Below the pieces are notes generated by a model that did no database searches, was not told where the DNA came from, and was given only the letters and a program-made list of their open reading frames with translations. Below, piece by piece: positions 38,607-50,241 of a DNA stretch of 64,000 nt (positions are counted from its first letter, which is position 1; the number at the start of each line of letters is the position of its first letter). The position numbers were made by a program, and so were the translations under genes. Source of the DNA: Patella vulgata (taxonomy: Eukaryota > Mollusca > Gastropoda > Patellidae); contig NC_065886.2 of the NCBI RefSeq assembly GCF_932274485.2, positions 49,835,501-49,899,500 of the forward strand, given 5' to 3'.

Positions 38607-39486
38607 AGTTAAATACAAATATTGTAAATATATTAAATTCTTGAATTTCGGTCTTTCATTTAAAGGCACTACAAGCCATATTGTTGACATACATATCAAA
38701 ATATAAAAGTATGTACAAATTTACATAATCTAGATATTATGTAATTAAGCATTACAAATATAAAACACCCCCACGAAGAATGGTCTGGCTTGTAAGAAAA
38801 TCACAGAAAATTATTACTATTTTTGGTACATTTGTCTAAAGACAGGTTAAAAATGGTGGTATGAAATTAATAGAAACAAAAGTCAACTTAAGAAGTCCAT
38901 AGAGTTATTATTGATTGGTCAGAATAAATTTTTGGACCAAAATACTTTAAATAAAAGTACTTTTGATTCTATATGTATAATTAACCTTTAGTCAAGCCTG
39001 TTGGGTAATCGGATGGTTAGGTTTACAGCAATCAAGTCAAATCTGTTAGTGTATTTATTATTATAGACCTACTGTTAAAATGTATACAGCTAAAATACAC
39101 TTGTCTGCAATATCACCTGAGAGGAAGCCGAGGTAAAATAAAGTTGGTTTAAAATATGCAACCGTTACTATGTACATGGTTATAATTTAAAAACAACTCT
39201 ACTATAAAATATGAATTTATTATATCTAAGTATGTTTCTTGTGGGGAGGGGAGGGGGGGATTTTCATAAAGATCTAGGTTGTAAATTTTGTACATTCCAA
39301 AACTATGTCAATTTATATCTTTGGTGTAAAATACCCCTGTGAATTATGTAAGAATGCTTAAAGTATTAAATCATTCAAGTTTTTATACAAGTAGTCAACT
39401 TCTTTAATGTTTTTGGTTGTTATTGTTTAATACATTCATGCATTTATATTCCCCCTAAATCCATGTTTGTTTTGTGAGTTTTATAT

Positions 39487-40318
39487 GGGCTATACTATAT
39501 ACCGAGAAAACACCGGAAACAAACTGAAAACACCGGAAAACTACCGGAAAACATGTTAATCTGAATACCGGAAAAAACTAAATACCGGAAAACACACTCA
39601 ATACCAGAAAACACCCTAAATAGGTAAAACACCGAAAAAACCTTACCCTAGCCTGTTCCTCTGGAAAACACTGGAAAAACCTAACCCTAATCCTACCCCC
39701 CATCCCCCGCACATAGAGGACCAGGCTTCGAGTTACCTATTTAGTTTGTTTTCCGGTTTTTGTGTTTTTCCGGTGTTTTCCGGTATTCATTATAACATGG
39801 CGCTTTTTCGGTGTTTTCCGGTATATAGTATTTATATGCCCACATTTTGGGCTATACTATATACCGAAAAACTACCAGAAAACACCATCTTATACTGACT
39901 ACTGAAAAACGACAATACTATATACCGGAAAACACCATGTTATACTGAATACCGGAAAGCACCGGAAAACCACTAAATACTGGAAAACACACTAAATATA
40001 GGAAAATACCCTAAATAGGTAATCCGGAGACTGGCACCCTAAATAGGTAATCCGAAGCCTGGTCCTCTGTGTGCATGGGTTAGTGTTAGGGTTTGTTTCC
40101 GGTTTATAGTATAGCCCTTCTCCGGGTTACCTATTTAGGGTGTTTTCTGGTATTTAGTGTGTTTTCCGGTATTTAGTGTTTTTCCGGTGTTTTCCGATAT
40201 TCATTATAACATGGTGTTTTCTGGTTGTTTTGCGGTGTTTTTCGGTATTTTCCGGTATATAGAATAGCCCCCGGAAAACACCGGAAAAACCCTAAATACC
40301 GGAAAACACTCTAAATAC
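39487..40318. repeat. Foldback-type array built from CCGGAAAACACC motifs
   Basis: The terminus GGGCTATACTATATACCG opens units at 39487 and 39849. Its reverse complement closes them near 39830 and 40117, and again near 40270. Inside, left halves read ACACCGGAAAA and ATACCGGAAAAC many times, and right halves read TTTTCCGGTGTTTTCCGGTA. The halves can pair over hundreds of bases. No reading frame. It resembles a non-autonomous foldback DNA element in two or three nested or tandem copies; the family is not recognised. Confidence 0.8.
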
Positions 40319-40339
40319 CCCCACTCCCCACCATGCCGA

Positions 40340-40461
40340 CCCCTCCACCCTGAACCACTGACAAGGAAATGTCACACTAGTATTTCTCGGGAACTTTCTT
40401 GGCCAACATGGGATCAAACCTTATTGATCCGCAGCCTTACTCACTGAGTCACCGTGGCTCC
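40340..40461 (-). mobile_element. SINE family A, head half
   Basis: On the minus strand, GGAGCCACGGTGACTCAGTG opens it. The region carrying the B box is changed, but GGCCAAGAAAGTTCCCGAGA and CCTTGTCAGTGG follow in family order. It directly abuts the foldback array. Confidence 0.75.
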
Positions 40462-41659
40462 GGAAACTCAAACTGACACGTACGCCCCACATCCCACTAT
40501 GTCTTGTGTTATATAGAAAAACATCAAAATGGCATAATTTAGTAGTAACCTCATGTTGTGTATAGAAATCATCTTTGCGAAGAAATACTGAATGGTTCTC
40601 GAAATCTGGTCCAGAAACGACCCCCACCACATCGATAAAACGAGCCTTATGCACAAGAAGAAAAACAAATTAAATTGTCCCCCCCCCAAAAAAAAAATGT
40701 ACCTATCCCCAACAATCACACGCCATTATATGAAAAAAAAAATCAAGAAGTATTTCGTAATGACATACCATAACTAAATTCAATCCACTTCCCTGTAATA
40801 ACTCAGACGATAACTGTCCTTACAGTCCCACCCCCACCAATTAAATGAAGAATGGATAGAAGTTATTTCTAAATCAATTGCCAATTTCGTTATCTGTTCT
40901 GTCTGTACCTTTCCTTCGTGAATGTGTGAATCTATAATGAAAACACACACTAAAAAAACACATGTATATACTTTAAACCTTCTGCTTAATCTGGCGTTTT
41001 CAAAATGAAATTTTATCTTGTAAAATGTTTAGAATTCAAATACATCACGATACATTCACAAATAACAACACGGGATTCTTCAATTCTTTAAAAATGTTAA
41101 AAGTGAGTATTTACATTGTAATCAAAGCTTTTTTTCCTGTCGTTTTCAGATTTTCATATACTCTTGTGTACCGTTTCACTTAAATAAAAATCATTTGACC
41201 ATGTTTGACAAAAAACACCGACCTTGATAATAAGGAATCTGTGAAATTGTATAGACGAATACACGTTATTTTAATCCGCATCGGGTCTATTGTCGGCTTT
41301 TCATCTAGATATTACAAGAAACAGACAGAACGTCGACACTGTCGACAAGAATTTTGCTGCGTATGGTACTTTTCTCAGTATGGCTTCTTCCAACTTTTAC
41401 ATAAAACATACGAAAAAAAAAATGCACTTATATCATTTTGTGGAAGCAAGGTTTAAACTAGTCAACCAGACGTCCATTTCACAGACGTTATTCGTACTAA
41501 TTCACGATGAATACAAGATCAACTTCACTCTTATCGAAAAAAGGACAAGGTTAGTTATGTTATAATTAATAAGCAAATCAAATTTTGATGCCAATTAATC
41601 GACAACAACAAAAGTTCACGGTAATCAATTATGAATTAAATATTAAATACGTTAAATAT

Positions 41660-41785
41660 TATAATAATATAAAACTACCATTAAATTGTTATTATATAAA
41701 ACTACAATTAAATTGTTATTATATAAAACTACAATTAAATTGTTATTATATACAACTACAATTAAATTGTTATTATATACAACTG
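41660..41785 (+). repeat. 27-bp AT-rich tandem repeat, about 5 copies
   Basis: Units of ACTACAATTAAATTGTTATT plus TATATAA-like sequence recur about every 27 bases, the last ones with TATACAACTAC. Because 27 is divisible by three it leaves an open frame, which is not a gene. It lies about 215 bases upstream of exon A of the first BEN gene. Confidence 0.9.
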
Positions 41786-41999
41786 TAGTTAATTTATTGT
41801 TATATACAACATTAGTTAAACATCAACAACATTAGTTAAACTTCAAAACTTCATCAAATCAAAAATATCTCATGGCAAGTTCAACACTTTTTAATTGAAG
41901 GATTTATTATTATTATTATTATGTATCGTCAACAATATTAGCATCTATTAGGCGTATTTATGTTAAACATATAACTTACAACGACGTTTTTAATTGCAG

Positions 42000-44815
42000 T
42001 AACGAGTCCTAAATATGCCATTGTTGCTTTTCGAGAGTCATTGACATGTGCCATCTATAATATACAAAATGTGGACAAACCCAGGAAAAAAGTAAGTGGT
42101 GCGACAATAAAAGTAGAAACCAATGTTTGTTTAAGAAAAGGGACTATAGTTTCTACAGCTGGTAAGTTTTCATTATTTTTACGCTGATTAATGGCCTACA
42201 GAGACTCAATCATCTACAACATCGGCGACAGATCGATAACGGGCCGATGGTTTGTGTGCTACTTTATGAAAAGACTTGAAACGGGGTTTAACGTCCTGTA
42301 CTATTCCTCTCCGACTGGGCGAATGAACTGTGCCATATAGTGTGCTATAAGGGAATTTTTGCACTATGGCCTACTCTTACACCGAATTCCACCTGTCGTC
42401 AAGGGGTCTTTTACGTGCACGCAAATGTGAACAACTTCTATATAAATATATAATAATAGTCCTCTCAAATTTAAAAATGCAGATGAACCAAGTGTTTATA
42501 TTTATTTTTATATCTTTACAGATGATTTTGAAATGTTATTGGTCAGATTACAGAAGGTTAATATTAGTTCATTTTTTGGGATATCCAAAAGAAAAATAGG
42601 TAATAATTAATTGTTTATTTATTGTGTTCACTCCTGTCCAGGCGAAGATGCAACAAAATGCCTGATTGTCGCATATGGTTGGGGTTATATTGAATTAAAT
42701 ATCTTGCCAATTATCAAGTATTCTGTAAAATCTTGTAATATAAGAATTAATTCTGTTTACCAAGCGATTAGAATTAAAGTAGACATTAACTTTTCAGGTA
42801 ACCACAACATAGCGGCCGACAAGACACAAACGCGAAACGTATCTATAAAACGTTCAACAGTAACACAATCTACAAAGAGGCGTAGGACAGATGAAAACTG
42901 TATCACTTGCAGTGACGGACCCAGAAATCATCCCCCCAGAAGTACTCATTCCGAAATACTTTTCAAGGACGTACAACATCCACACACCACAAACCATCTT
43001 ATATCACCAGAGTACTTACAATTACATGGTGGTTATCTTTTATCCCAAGATGATTCATCTACTAGCGACATACAAATTCCCCCACCATCAACACATGACA
43101 TAGCAACGCCAGAAGGGTCGTTTAGTGGAGCAGTATCTTCATCGTCACCATTGAAAATAAGCCCATCAAAAATAACAACAAACACCACATCTCCTGATTC
43201 ATCAAGTGTTTATATTTTATCCCAAGATGATTCATCTACTAGCGACTTACAAATTCCCCCACCATCACCACATGACATAGCAACACCAGAAGGGTCGTTT
43301 AGTGGAGCAGTATCTTCATCGTCACCACTGAAAATAAGCCCATCAAAAATAACAACAAACACCTCAGCTCCTGATTCATCAAGTAGTTATCTTTTATCCC
43401 AAGATGATTCATCTGCTAACGACATACAAATTCCCCCACCATCACCACATGACATACCAACACCAGAAGGGTCATTTAGTGGAACAGTATCTTCTAGTCA
43501 GTTGTCAATATTTGATATTTTACCCGACGGATCATTTTCAGAAGACGATATCCTCTCAAAAGACAACAATTATGATAGTTTCCCTTCATCGACACATGAT
43601 GTAGCGACACCAGAATGGCCGTTTAATGCAGTAGAGTTATTATCAACGATCTCTCCATCACCACAGACTGTAAGTACACCAATCAGCACAAGTAGCTATT
43701 GTGTATCACCAGATGAATCATCTTCTAGCAACCTACAGAACTCTCCACCATTACCTCACGATATAGCAACACAAGAAGGGTCATTTTGTGAAACAGTATC
43801 TCCTGATCCACGTAAATCTCGATCCAGGGAGTCGCCAAGTCCTCTTTCATTATCTGATATTACGACACCCGATGGATTATTTTCAGATGACATTTCCACT
43901 CCAACAGACAAGAATTATGACATCCACCAGCAACTTAGTATCATTAAACCTATCAAATACACATCGCAAAACGAATTGCTTCGTTTAGAGTATCCGACAC
44001 CGTGTACAGAAAATAATAACGAAGATGCAACAGACCCTCTTTATGATTTACCACCTCTTCTAGTCCGACAATTGAATACGATGATTGAATCGGCTAATAC
44101 ACACACGCTGTTTACCCCGTCGTCCGCGACCACCATATTACAAGGAATACCAAGTAAATCATCTGCAGTACCAACCATTCCACTGTTACCACACAACAAC
44201 CTAACCACCATAGAACATCAGAGTTCCGCATCATCATGTAAATCATCTGCAGTACCAACCATTCCACTGTTACCACACAACAGCCTAACTACCATAGAAT
44301 ATCAGAGTTCCGCAGTACCATGTAAAGCCAGACCTAACAATGTACCTATTACAGATCCGAAGTTTATGAAATTAAAGGTTTTTCAAATTATTGGACCGAA
44401 TTTAGATACAGATATGATCCAAGCAAGGATTGATGATCTCCCGGAAGAAGATACAGCAGATGAAAGTTTACCTTATATTATTTCAGAATACATCTTAAAA
44501 GAGTCTCTCATAGAATGCAATAGAATACCAGAAAGATTTGCTGTAAAAATATTGGACAGGATTTTTACCCTAGAAGAATTAGAAGGAAGAAATGTGTATG
44601 GCACAAACCACGTGACTAAGGGAGCTCTTGACAGGCGAAAGGTAGCAGCTATAGATGAAGCAGTTAAATCTATCTTTCCCGGTACCTACCATATATGGAA
44701 GATTTGTGTTAACAGCATTAATTCTCACATCAGATATGTATTACAGAAAATACCTCAGTTGTACAGGAAAACACCCACGTTGTCTATTGATGGTAATACT
44801 TTCATGGAGCTGTAA
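42000..44815 (+). CDS. BEN-domain protein gene 1 (three exons seen, first exon not found)
   Basis: Exon A 42000-42161, exon B 42522-42599 and exon C 42798-44815 join in phase (1,1,1) and give 751 residues from the visible exons. Exon A encodes a compact module (SPKYAIVAFRESLTCAIYN to RKGTIVSTA). Exon B adds DDFEMLLVRLQ and SSFFGISKRKI. Exon C starts with basic NLS-like stretches (SIKRS, STKRRR), then a Ser/Thr/Pro-rich disordered region. A 59-residue repeat is present three times, and a 28-residue repeat twice near the end of the region. The C-terminus (about 44344-44790) is a BEN domain (RFAVKILDRIFTLEELEG, ALDRRKVAAIDEAVK, WKICVNSINSHIRYV). BEN proteins bind DNA and often repress transcription; nuclear action is inferred. 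Exon A has ACG where gene 3 has ATG, so a start must lie upstream, or initiation differs. Confidence 0.85.
42275..42432 (-). mobile_element. SINE family A, 3' half
   Basis: Plus-strand text GGGGTTTAACGTCCTGTACT is the reversed tail, followed by CTCTCCGACTGGGCGAATGA and TCTTTTACGTGCACGCAAAT, and it stops midway. It lies in the intron between exons A and B of BEN gene 1. Confidence 0.8.
43034..43564 (+). repeat. In-frame 177-bp repeat, 3 copies, inside BEN gene 1
   Basis: Units begin with the codons for Y-(L/I)-LSQDDSS at 43034, 43211 and 43388, exactly 177 bases apart; the third diverges after about 110 bases. Each encodes IQIPPPS, HDIATPEGSFSG and SPLKISPSKITTNT. Units 1 and 2 are nearly identical, so the expansion is recent. 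All stay in frame. Confidence 0.95.
44155..44323 (+). repeat. In-frame 84-bp repeat, 2 copies, inside BEN gene 1
   Basis: Two adjacent copies encode KSSAVPTIPLLPHN then LTTIE and QSSA. They differ at only a few bases. They lie just upstream of the BEN domain. Confidence 0.9.
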
Positions 44816-44907
44816 ATATGGTGTGATCGTTTCAATTCAAGTGGTCACGGATCACATTTGAGCGATTCCTATGTATGTATATGTCAAAGTGAATAGATTC
44901 AAGGGTG

Positions 44908-45089
44908 GATTTATAGATATAATGTACAGTAATAGTGAGTGCATGATTTATAGATATAATGTACAGTAATAGTGAGTGCATGATTTATAGATATAATGTA
45001 CAGTGATAGTGAGTGCATGATTTATAGATATATAATGTACAGTAATATTGAGTGCATGATTTATAGATATAATGTACAGTAGTGAGTGA
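44908..45089 (+). repeat. 37-bp minisatellite, 5 copies, 3' of BEN gene 1
   Basis: GATTTATAGATATAATGTAC followed by AGTAATAGTGAGTGCAT, five times, with small changes. It begins about 90 bases after the BEN gene 1 stop codon and is probably transcribed in its 3' UTR. It is unrelated in sequence to the other 37-bp minisatellite at 10104. Confidence 0.95.
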
Positions 45090-45540
45090 ATTATTGTACG
45101 TGGATTTGTTGAATTGTTTTGTTTTGTTCTAATGGGTTATCTATGAACATTAAATACTAAAAAGATGGTATCGGATATTACGAATCGCGTTATTGGTGGT
45201 TCTAGTGATGTGCCTCCTTGAGCTTGCGTCATACACGCATTAGGGCACGGTAGTAAAAAGCGTCAGATTTGCTAGAAGATACGATTCCTTCGAGTTTTTG
45301 TTTTCTTTTACGGCACTCATGGTGTCTTTATTTAGCATGATGTATTTGTAAATACATGTATAACGAACTTAGCGATATTTTGATAGTTATGTATATATTT
45401 AACAATGCAGTATAAAAAATAGAGTGCTACATGTATATAAAACATATAATTATACGTGCTTGTTGTTTTCTTACTCGGTCATTGTTATGGTCAGTGCAGA
45501 CGGCAGAGCGATGTATTGCTGGTTGCTGCATGTAGCGAGG

Positions 45541-45734
45541 TAGTGGACGAGTAGTCTTACACACACGTTTTGGATCATAAGGTCTGTTATAGAGTCAAGT
45601 GACGTGGTTACCTGTCCAACATCGTGGGTTTTCTCAGGGCCCTCCGGTTTCCTTCCACAGTTAATCCACTGCTAAAGACCCACTCACGCAAGTAAATTGT
45701 TGAAAAATTGTAACCTAAACCCCATTTCTCTCTA
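45541..45734 (+). mobile_element. SINE family B, degraded copy
   Basis: GGATCATAAGGTCTGTTATA, GTGGGTTTTCTCAGGGCCCT, CTGCTAAAGACCCACTCACG and AACCTAAACCCCATTTCTCT occur in family order, with the B-box part deleted. The only other things between here and BEN gene 2 are the repeats listed next. Confidence 0.75.
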
Positions 45735-46159
45735 CTTCTGTATGTTTAGGAATATAAATAATATATTGAAGAATCTACATTTTAAAATATCTATTTCAAT
45801 GTAATTATGAATAAAATTATCTCAAACTATGTCAACCACTGACTTTGGGCCATTTAGAATTTCTATGAACGGTTAGCATTGCCAGGAAAACGTTTCTCCC
45901 GATACAGTAATTGCCGGAACATACCTGTTAAAACTACATTTTCCAACTAATATATTTTCAAGTTTAGCCAATTTACCTAGAATAATTCCTGCTTGGAAGC
46001 ATTCTCAGTCATTCCCATTTGCAAATATCTTAAAAACGGTCCCCACCTGGTTGATGACATTAGGAGGTTCCAACAGGTCCAACAGGTTTATCATTTCTCA
46101 AATTCACCACATCTTGATAATATAGATGCTAAGAAATGTCCAGTGGTTCTGTTACGTGT

Positions 46160-46440
46160 GTAGACGGGCGGGCCACGGGTTTTCGTCCCATCCGTATGAC
46201 TAATCACGGTTTCGTAATCAGCCCCACAAGCACACCCCTTGGAACAATCACATGGTAATTTCTATTTGAAGAGTACAGTGGGGGTGGGGTGGGGTCACAG
46301 GCAGTGGCTCTTCATCTTAGTCACCCTTGAATTCTAACTGCCAGGGTTTCTTTTACGTACACGCCAATGTGCACAGGCCTTCACCACAGGGTTTCGTCCC
46401 ATCCGAATTAATAGATACTAATTACCCCGACAAGCGCCAC
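46160..46440 (-). mobile_element. SINE family A, scrambled fragment
   Basis: TTTCGTCCCATCCGTATGAC and, later, GTTTCTTTTACGTACACGCC, CCAATGTGCACAGG and GTTTCGTCCCATCCGAATTA are blocks of family A. Their repetition suggests two overlapping or rearranged copies. Confidence 0.6.
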
Positions 46441-46511
46441 GCATGGGCCGTCTCACCTGTATTCCAAGGCTGGGCATATCCTATAGGTGATATGTCAGTG
46501 CCTCCATCGCC

Positions 46512-46663
46512 GATATATATAATAACAGACAACTTTATGTATAACATTCACTAGGTTAATTAACAGTAGCGTTTCAATGAGGTTATTACTTGATAACGGT
46601 GCGAGTATCCTCATTGTTATCTAGTGAATGTTATCCATAACGCTGTTTGTTATTATATATATA
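46512..46663. repeat. Hairpin-like inverted repeat, about 150 bases
   Basis: The left arm (46512-46590) holds TATGTATAACATTCACTAG. The right arm (46600-46663) holds CTAGTGAATGTTATCCATAA. CAATGAGG and CCTCATTG pair further in. The whole piece can fold back on itself. It directly abuts the larger inverted repeat and is probably a small foldback MITE. Confidence 0.8.
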
Positions 46664-46672
46664 GCTTTCACT

Positions 46673-48627
46673 CGGCTGGACGATTTACCCAATACTACAT
46701 AATACACCACCCAATACCATCCGAATACCACTCCAATATCACCACATACTACCCAATACTACAACATAATGTTGCGTAATGAACATATTACTTGATTTTT
46801 TCAAAAATAGTGAGATATATCGTGGGAAATGAACTTCGAATGTGATTATACCGATGTCTGGCTGTTCCATTTGCCTCCCTATATCACCCAACTCAAGCAA
46901 ATAATAACCCAATACTACCAAATACTTATCAAATACTACGTAACACTACCCAATATTAAATATTAAATACAAACCTAATATCGTCAATAAGCAGCACATC
47001 AGTATAATAATTGCAAAGAATATTCGATAATTTACAGAAAATTGAAATATTTACGCAGTTATCTCCCCTTACAACTGACAAATAGATTTTATATTGCTAC
47101 TCAAATTAATCATCTTGTTGGGCTTTGCAGTTAAAGTTAAAATAAGGAAAACAGGTTATTATAGATGCCTAAGCTATAGTGTTATAAAATAAACAACCAA
47201 ACATCCAAATAAAAGAGTATTTTAGAGGTTGATTTAAAAATGTTCATTTAACGGTCTCGTGATTTATTCAAAAGTCTTCTTGTACTATAATTGTTTCTTC
47301 ATACTGGTGATTTTAGTATAACAAGCTGTCTACTGCAAGTCCACTCGGTCCTGTAAAAAATCATTTAGGTATAATATGTCAGGAAAGCATATCTGTCTTT
47401 TAATGACTTATTAACGCATCTTCTTTGTCTTTTAAATGATTCGGGTTCCATACCAGGCGCCTTTGAAAAAACACCTCTTGTCAAAATTTCACCGATTCTT
47501 CGAATATTGTCACTATTGAACAAATTCTAAGTATTCTATTAGTAAGTGCAAAGGGAGTAGTATATACCCACAGTTGACGATGTCGCGGCGATGTCATTAT
47601 CACCTAAATGAATAGACACGGTCTCCAGTTTCCTCCCACAATGTGCAATGCTCTACTCGTATATACATTCCACCTGACTTAACAATTAATCAACAGGGTT
47701 AAGATCGTTGATTGGGTAAACAAGTTCTGGTTTATTTACATTATCAAAGAAACCGACAGAGCTGTAACAGGTCGCAAATGATAGTTTTGATGAACTGAGA
47801 TGTGTCGCGTCGAGAATTACACACTGGAAAGAAACATTTGCAATTTCGTTTATTTTAAAATAAAACATCGTGCCGTCAGTAAATACGCAATAACTTAATA
47901 GTTGACATGGAAAAATGAATATAAACATTATGCAATTGTTTTGTTAAAGCATTAATTTTAAAATAGATACAAACAATCGATACTAACTAGGTAATTTCGG
48001 GACTATATTATTTCATTAACTTGCTTGTGCGAAGGGATGTTTAACAGTGAGATGAAACCGGGGGACCCGAGAAAACCCACCTTGTTTGACAGACGACCCT
48101 ATCAAGTGGTAAGAGACAGATGGGTCATTTTGGGAATAAAATATGGTATATCGTCATACCCGTTTTTCTTATTTTAAGTTTGTTGTCTTGGAAACCAATT
48201 GCAAAGCCAAAGAAGATGATTTATCAGAGTAGCAATCTAAAATCTATTTACTGGTTGTAAAGGGAGATAACTGTGTAAACATTTCAATTTTCTGCAAAAT
48301 ATCGAATATTCGTTGCAGTAATTATACTAATGTGCTGTTATTTGACAATATTAGGTTGTTATTTGATCATATTGGGTAGTATTTGGTAGTATTTGATGAG
48401 TATTTGGTAGTATTGGGTTATTATTGGCTTTTTTGGGGTGGTAGAGGGAGGCAAATGGAACAGCCAGATATCGGTATCGCATTTGAAGTACATTTCCCGC
48501 GATATAACTCTATTTTTGAAAAAAAATCAAACGATATGTCTATTTTGCATCATTATGATGTAGTATTGGGTAGTATGTGGTGACATTGGGGTGGTATTGG
48601 ATGGTATTGGGTAAATCGTCCCACCCG
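46673..48627. repeat. Long inverted-repeat element, arms about 480 bases
   Basis: Left arm 46673-47157 and right arm 48158-48627 are reverse complements with scattered differences. Both carry GACGATTTACCCAATAC-like starts, GGCTGTTCCATTTGCCTCCC, and a GTTATCTCCCCTT-like block. The arms are rich in CCAATACTACC / GGTAGTATTGG motifs. The spacer of about 1 kb has no convincing frame but contains a reversed SINE B remnant. It looks like a non-autonomous long-TIR element or an inverted duplication; the family is not identified. Confidence 0.82.
47995..48115 (-). mobile_element. SINE family B, reversed degraded copy
   Basis: Plus-strand text TTTCGGGACTATATTATTTC, TTGCTTGTGCGAAGGGATG and GAGAAAACCCACCTTG is family B read backwards. 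It is the only clear minus-strand copy of family B noticed, and it sits in the spacer of the long inverted repeat. Confidence 0.65.
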
Positions 48628-49702
48628 CTTTCACTAAATCCCCTTTAAAGATCATTGCCGATGTTTGCTACTAGAACTGATTCATTGGTCCTTTTACATG
48701 AATTGTATGACCCCAGAATGAAACAGATTCCATATAGATTCTGAAAGACACAGTCGCCACAGCCCATTTCCAGTGAAAGCTAAAGGCATGCTACAGGTGT
48801 CGGGGGTATGACAGGGCCTCTCGAAGAAAGTTTTAAAACGCGTTGTGCACCCAGCAAATAGAAAGTAGTCCAATATAGCCCACACAATGCCCACCTGAAC
48901 TGCAGATAACTGGAATGGCGAGACATTGACCATCATATTTGCCATATATTTGTTATATTTTCATACAATTGAAGTATTCTGTCAGTTTTTCACAAGAATG
49001 AGGTAGTGTGTGCAGATCCGGATTAAGGTCCATTGAGGCCCTAATCACTTCAAAGATGGGTGCCCCCATATATATATTTAATTCAAAACATAATAAACCA
49101 TAGATAGATTGTTATTTTTCGATATAACAAAAAACTTACAGTAAGTTGGAAAATAATGTGAGACACAACAAGAGAAAGAAGACAAAACACACAGAAAACT
49201 GAAACTTTAAAAATAATTTATGGGGGTGAGCACCCCCCACCCCTCCCCCTCCCCCGAGTAGGAGATACCCCCCCCCCCCACACACACTCTCCCTATCACG
49301 CTACATTGTCATATATAGTTTAATTTCCCCCCCCCCCCCCCCAATATATATTTCACGGCTACTAAACCTCGTCGGACAAGTAGCTCTTTGGGTGATTATT
49401 AACACTTGTAGATTTAGTATTAGTCTGCCAATCAGCCACGCTTCATTATAAACCTTTCGATTCCCACCCTATCATCGAAGCATAAAATACATAGCATCAG
49501 AGACGTACTGGGGTTGGAAGGCCCGTGCGACTGGCCCGCGAGGGATCCCCACAGGTGTGTGTGTGTGTGTGTGGGGGGGGGGGGGGTATCAGTCCTATAT
49601 TAGATACTGGCATATCAAGAATTGTTAATCTCACTATTCGACATATATTGTACACGACAAATGACGAGGTTGATAAGTAGAAATATATATTTATTTTACT
49701 AA

Positions 49703-49977
49703 CAAACAATTACACAATGAACAATACATCATTTCATTAATACTTGAATTACACAACCAAACAATTACACAATGAACAATACATCATTTCATTAATACTT
49801 GAATTACACAACCAAACAATTACACAATGAACAATACATCATTTCATTAATACTTGAATTACACAACCAAACAATTACACAATGAACAATACATCATTTC
49901 ATTAATACTTGAATTACACAACCAAACAATTACACAATGAACAATACATCATTTCATTAATACTTGAATTACACAAC
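49703..49977 (+). repeat. 55-bp minisatellite, 5 copies, 3' of BEN gene 2
   Basis: CAAACAATTACACAATGAAC recurs at 49703, 49758, 49813, 49868 and 49923, exactly 55 bases apart, with virtually identical units. It lies downstream of the stop of BEN gene 2, which is on the minus strand, mirroring the minisatellite 3' of BEN gene 1. Confidence 0.97.
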
Positions 49978-50241
49978 CAAACAAAGTCCAAAGTTCACAA
50001 ATTAGCACATTTAGCACTCTCTAATCATCATTAAAATCCATTTATAAATCCATGTACAATCCAAAAATGCACACTTTATGTAATATTACATTCACCTATG
50101 GTACTATATATTAGGAATCGCTAAAATATGATCCGTAACGACCAAAACATATATACAGCTTCATGAAAGAATATAAACCTTAGTCAATTTGATATTAGGA
50201 ATGTGATCCGTAACCACTTTAATTGAAAGATCACACCGTAT

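Noticed and set aside
40421-40777. Open frames on both strands near 40.5 kb
   Set aside because: No splice or domain support; part lies on a SINE fragment and part on homopolymer runs.
41205-41565. Overlapping open frames upstream of BEN gene 1, considered as its first exon
   Set aside because: The donor at the end (AAG then GTTAGT) leaves phase 2, which does not fit exon A (phase 1) and would hit a stop at once. No similarity to any domain is seen.
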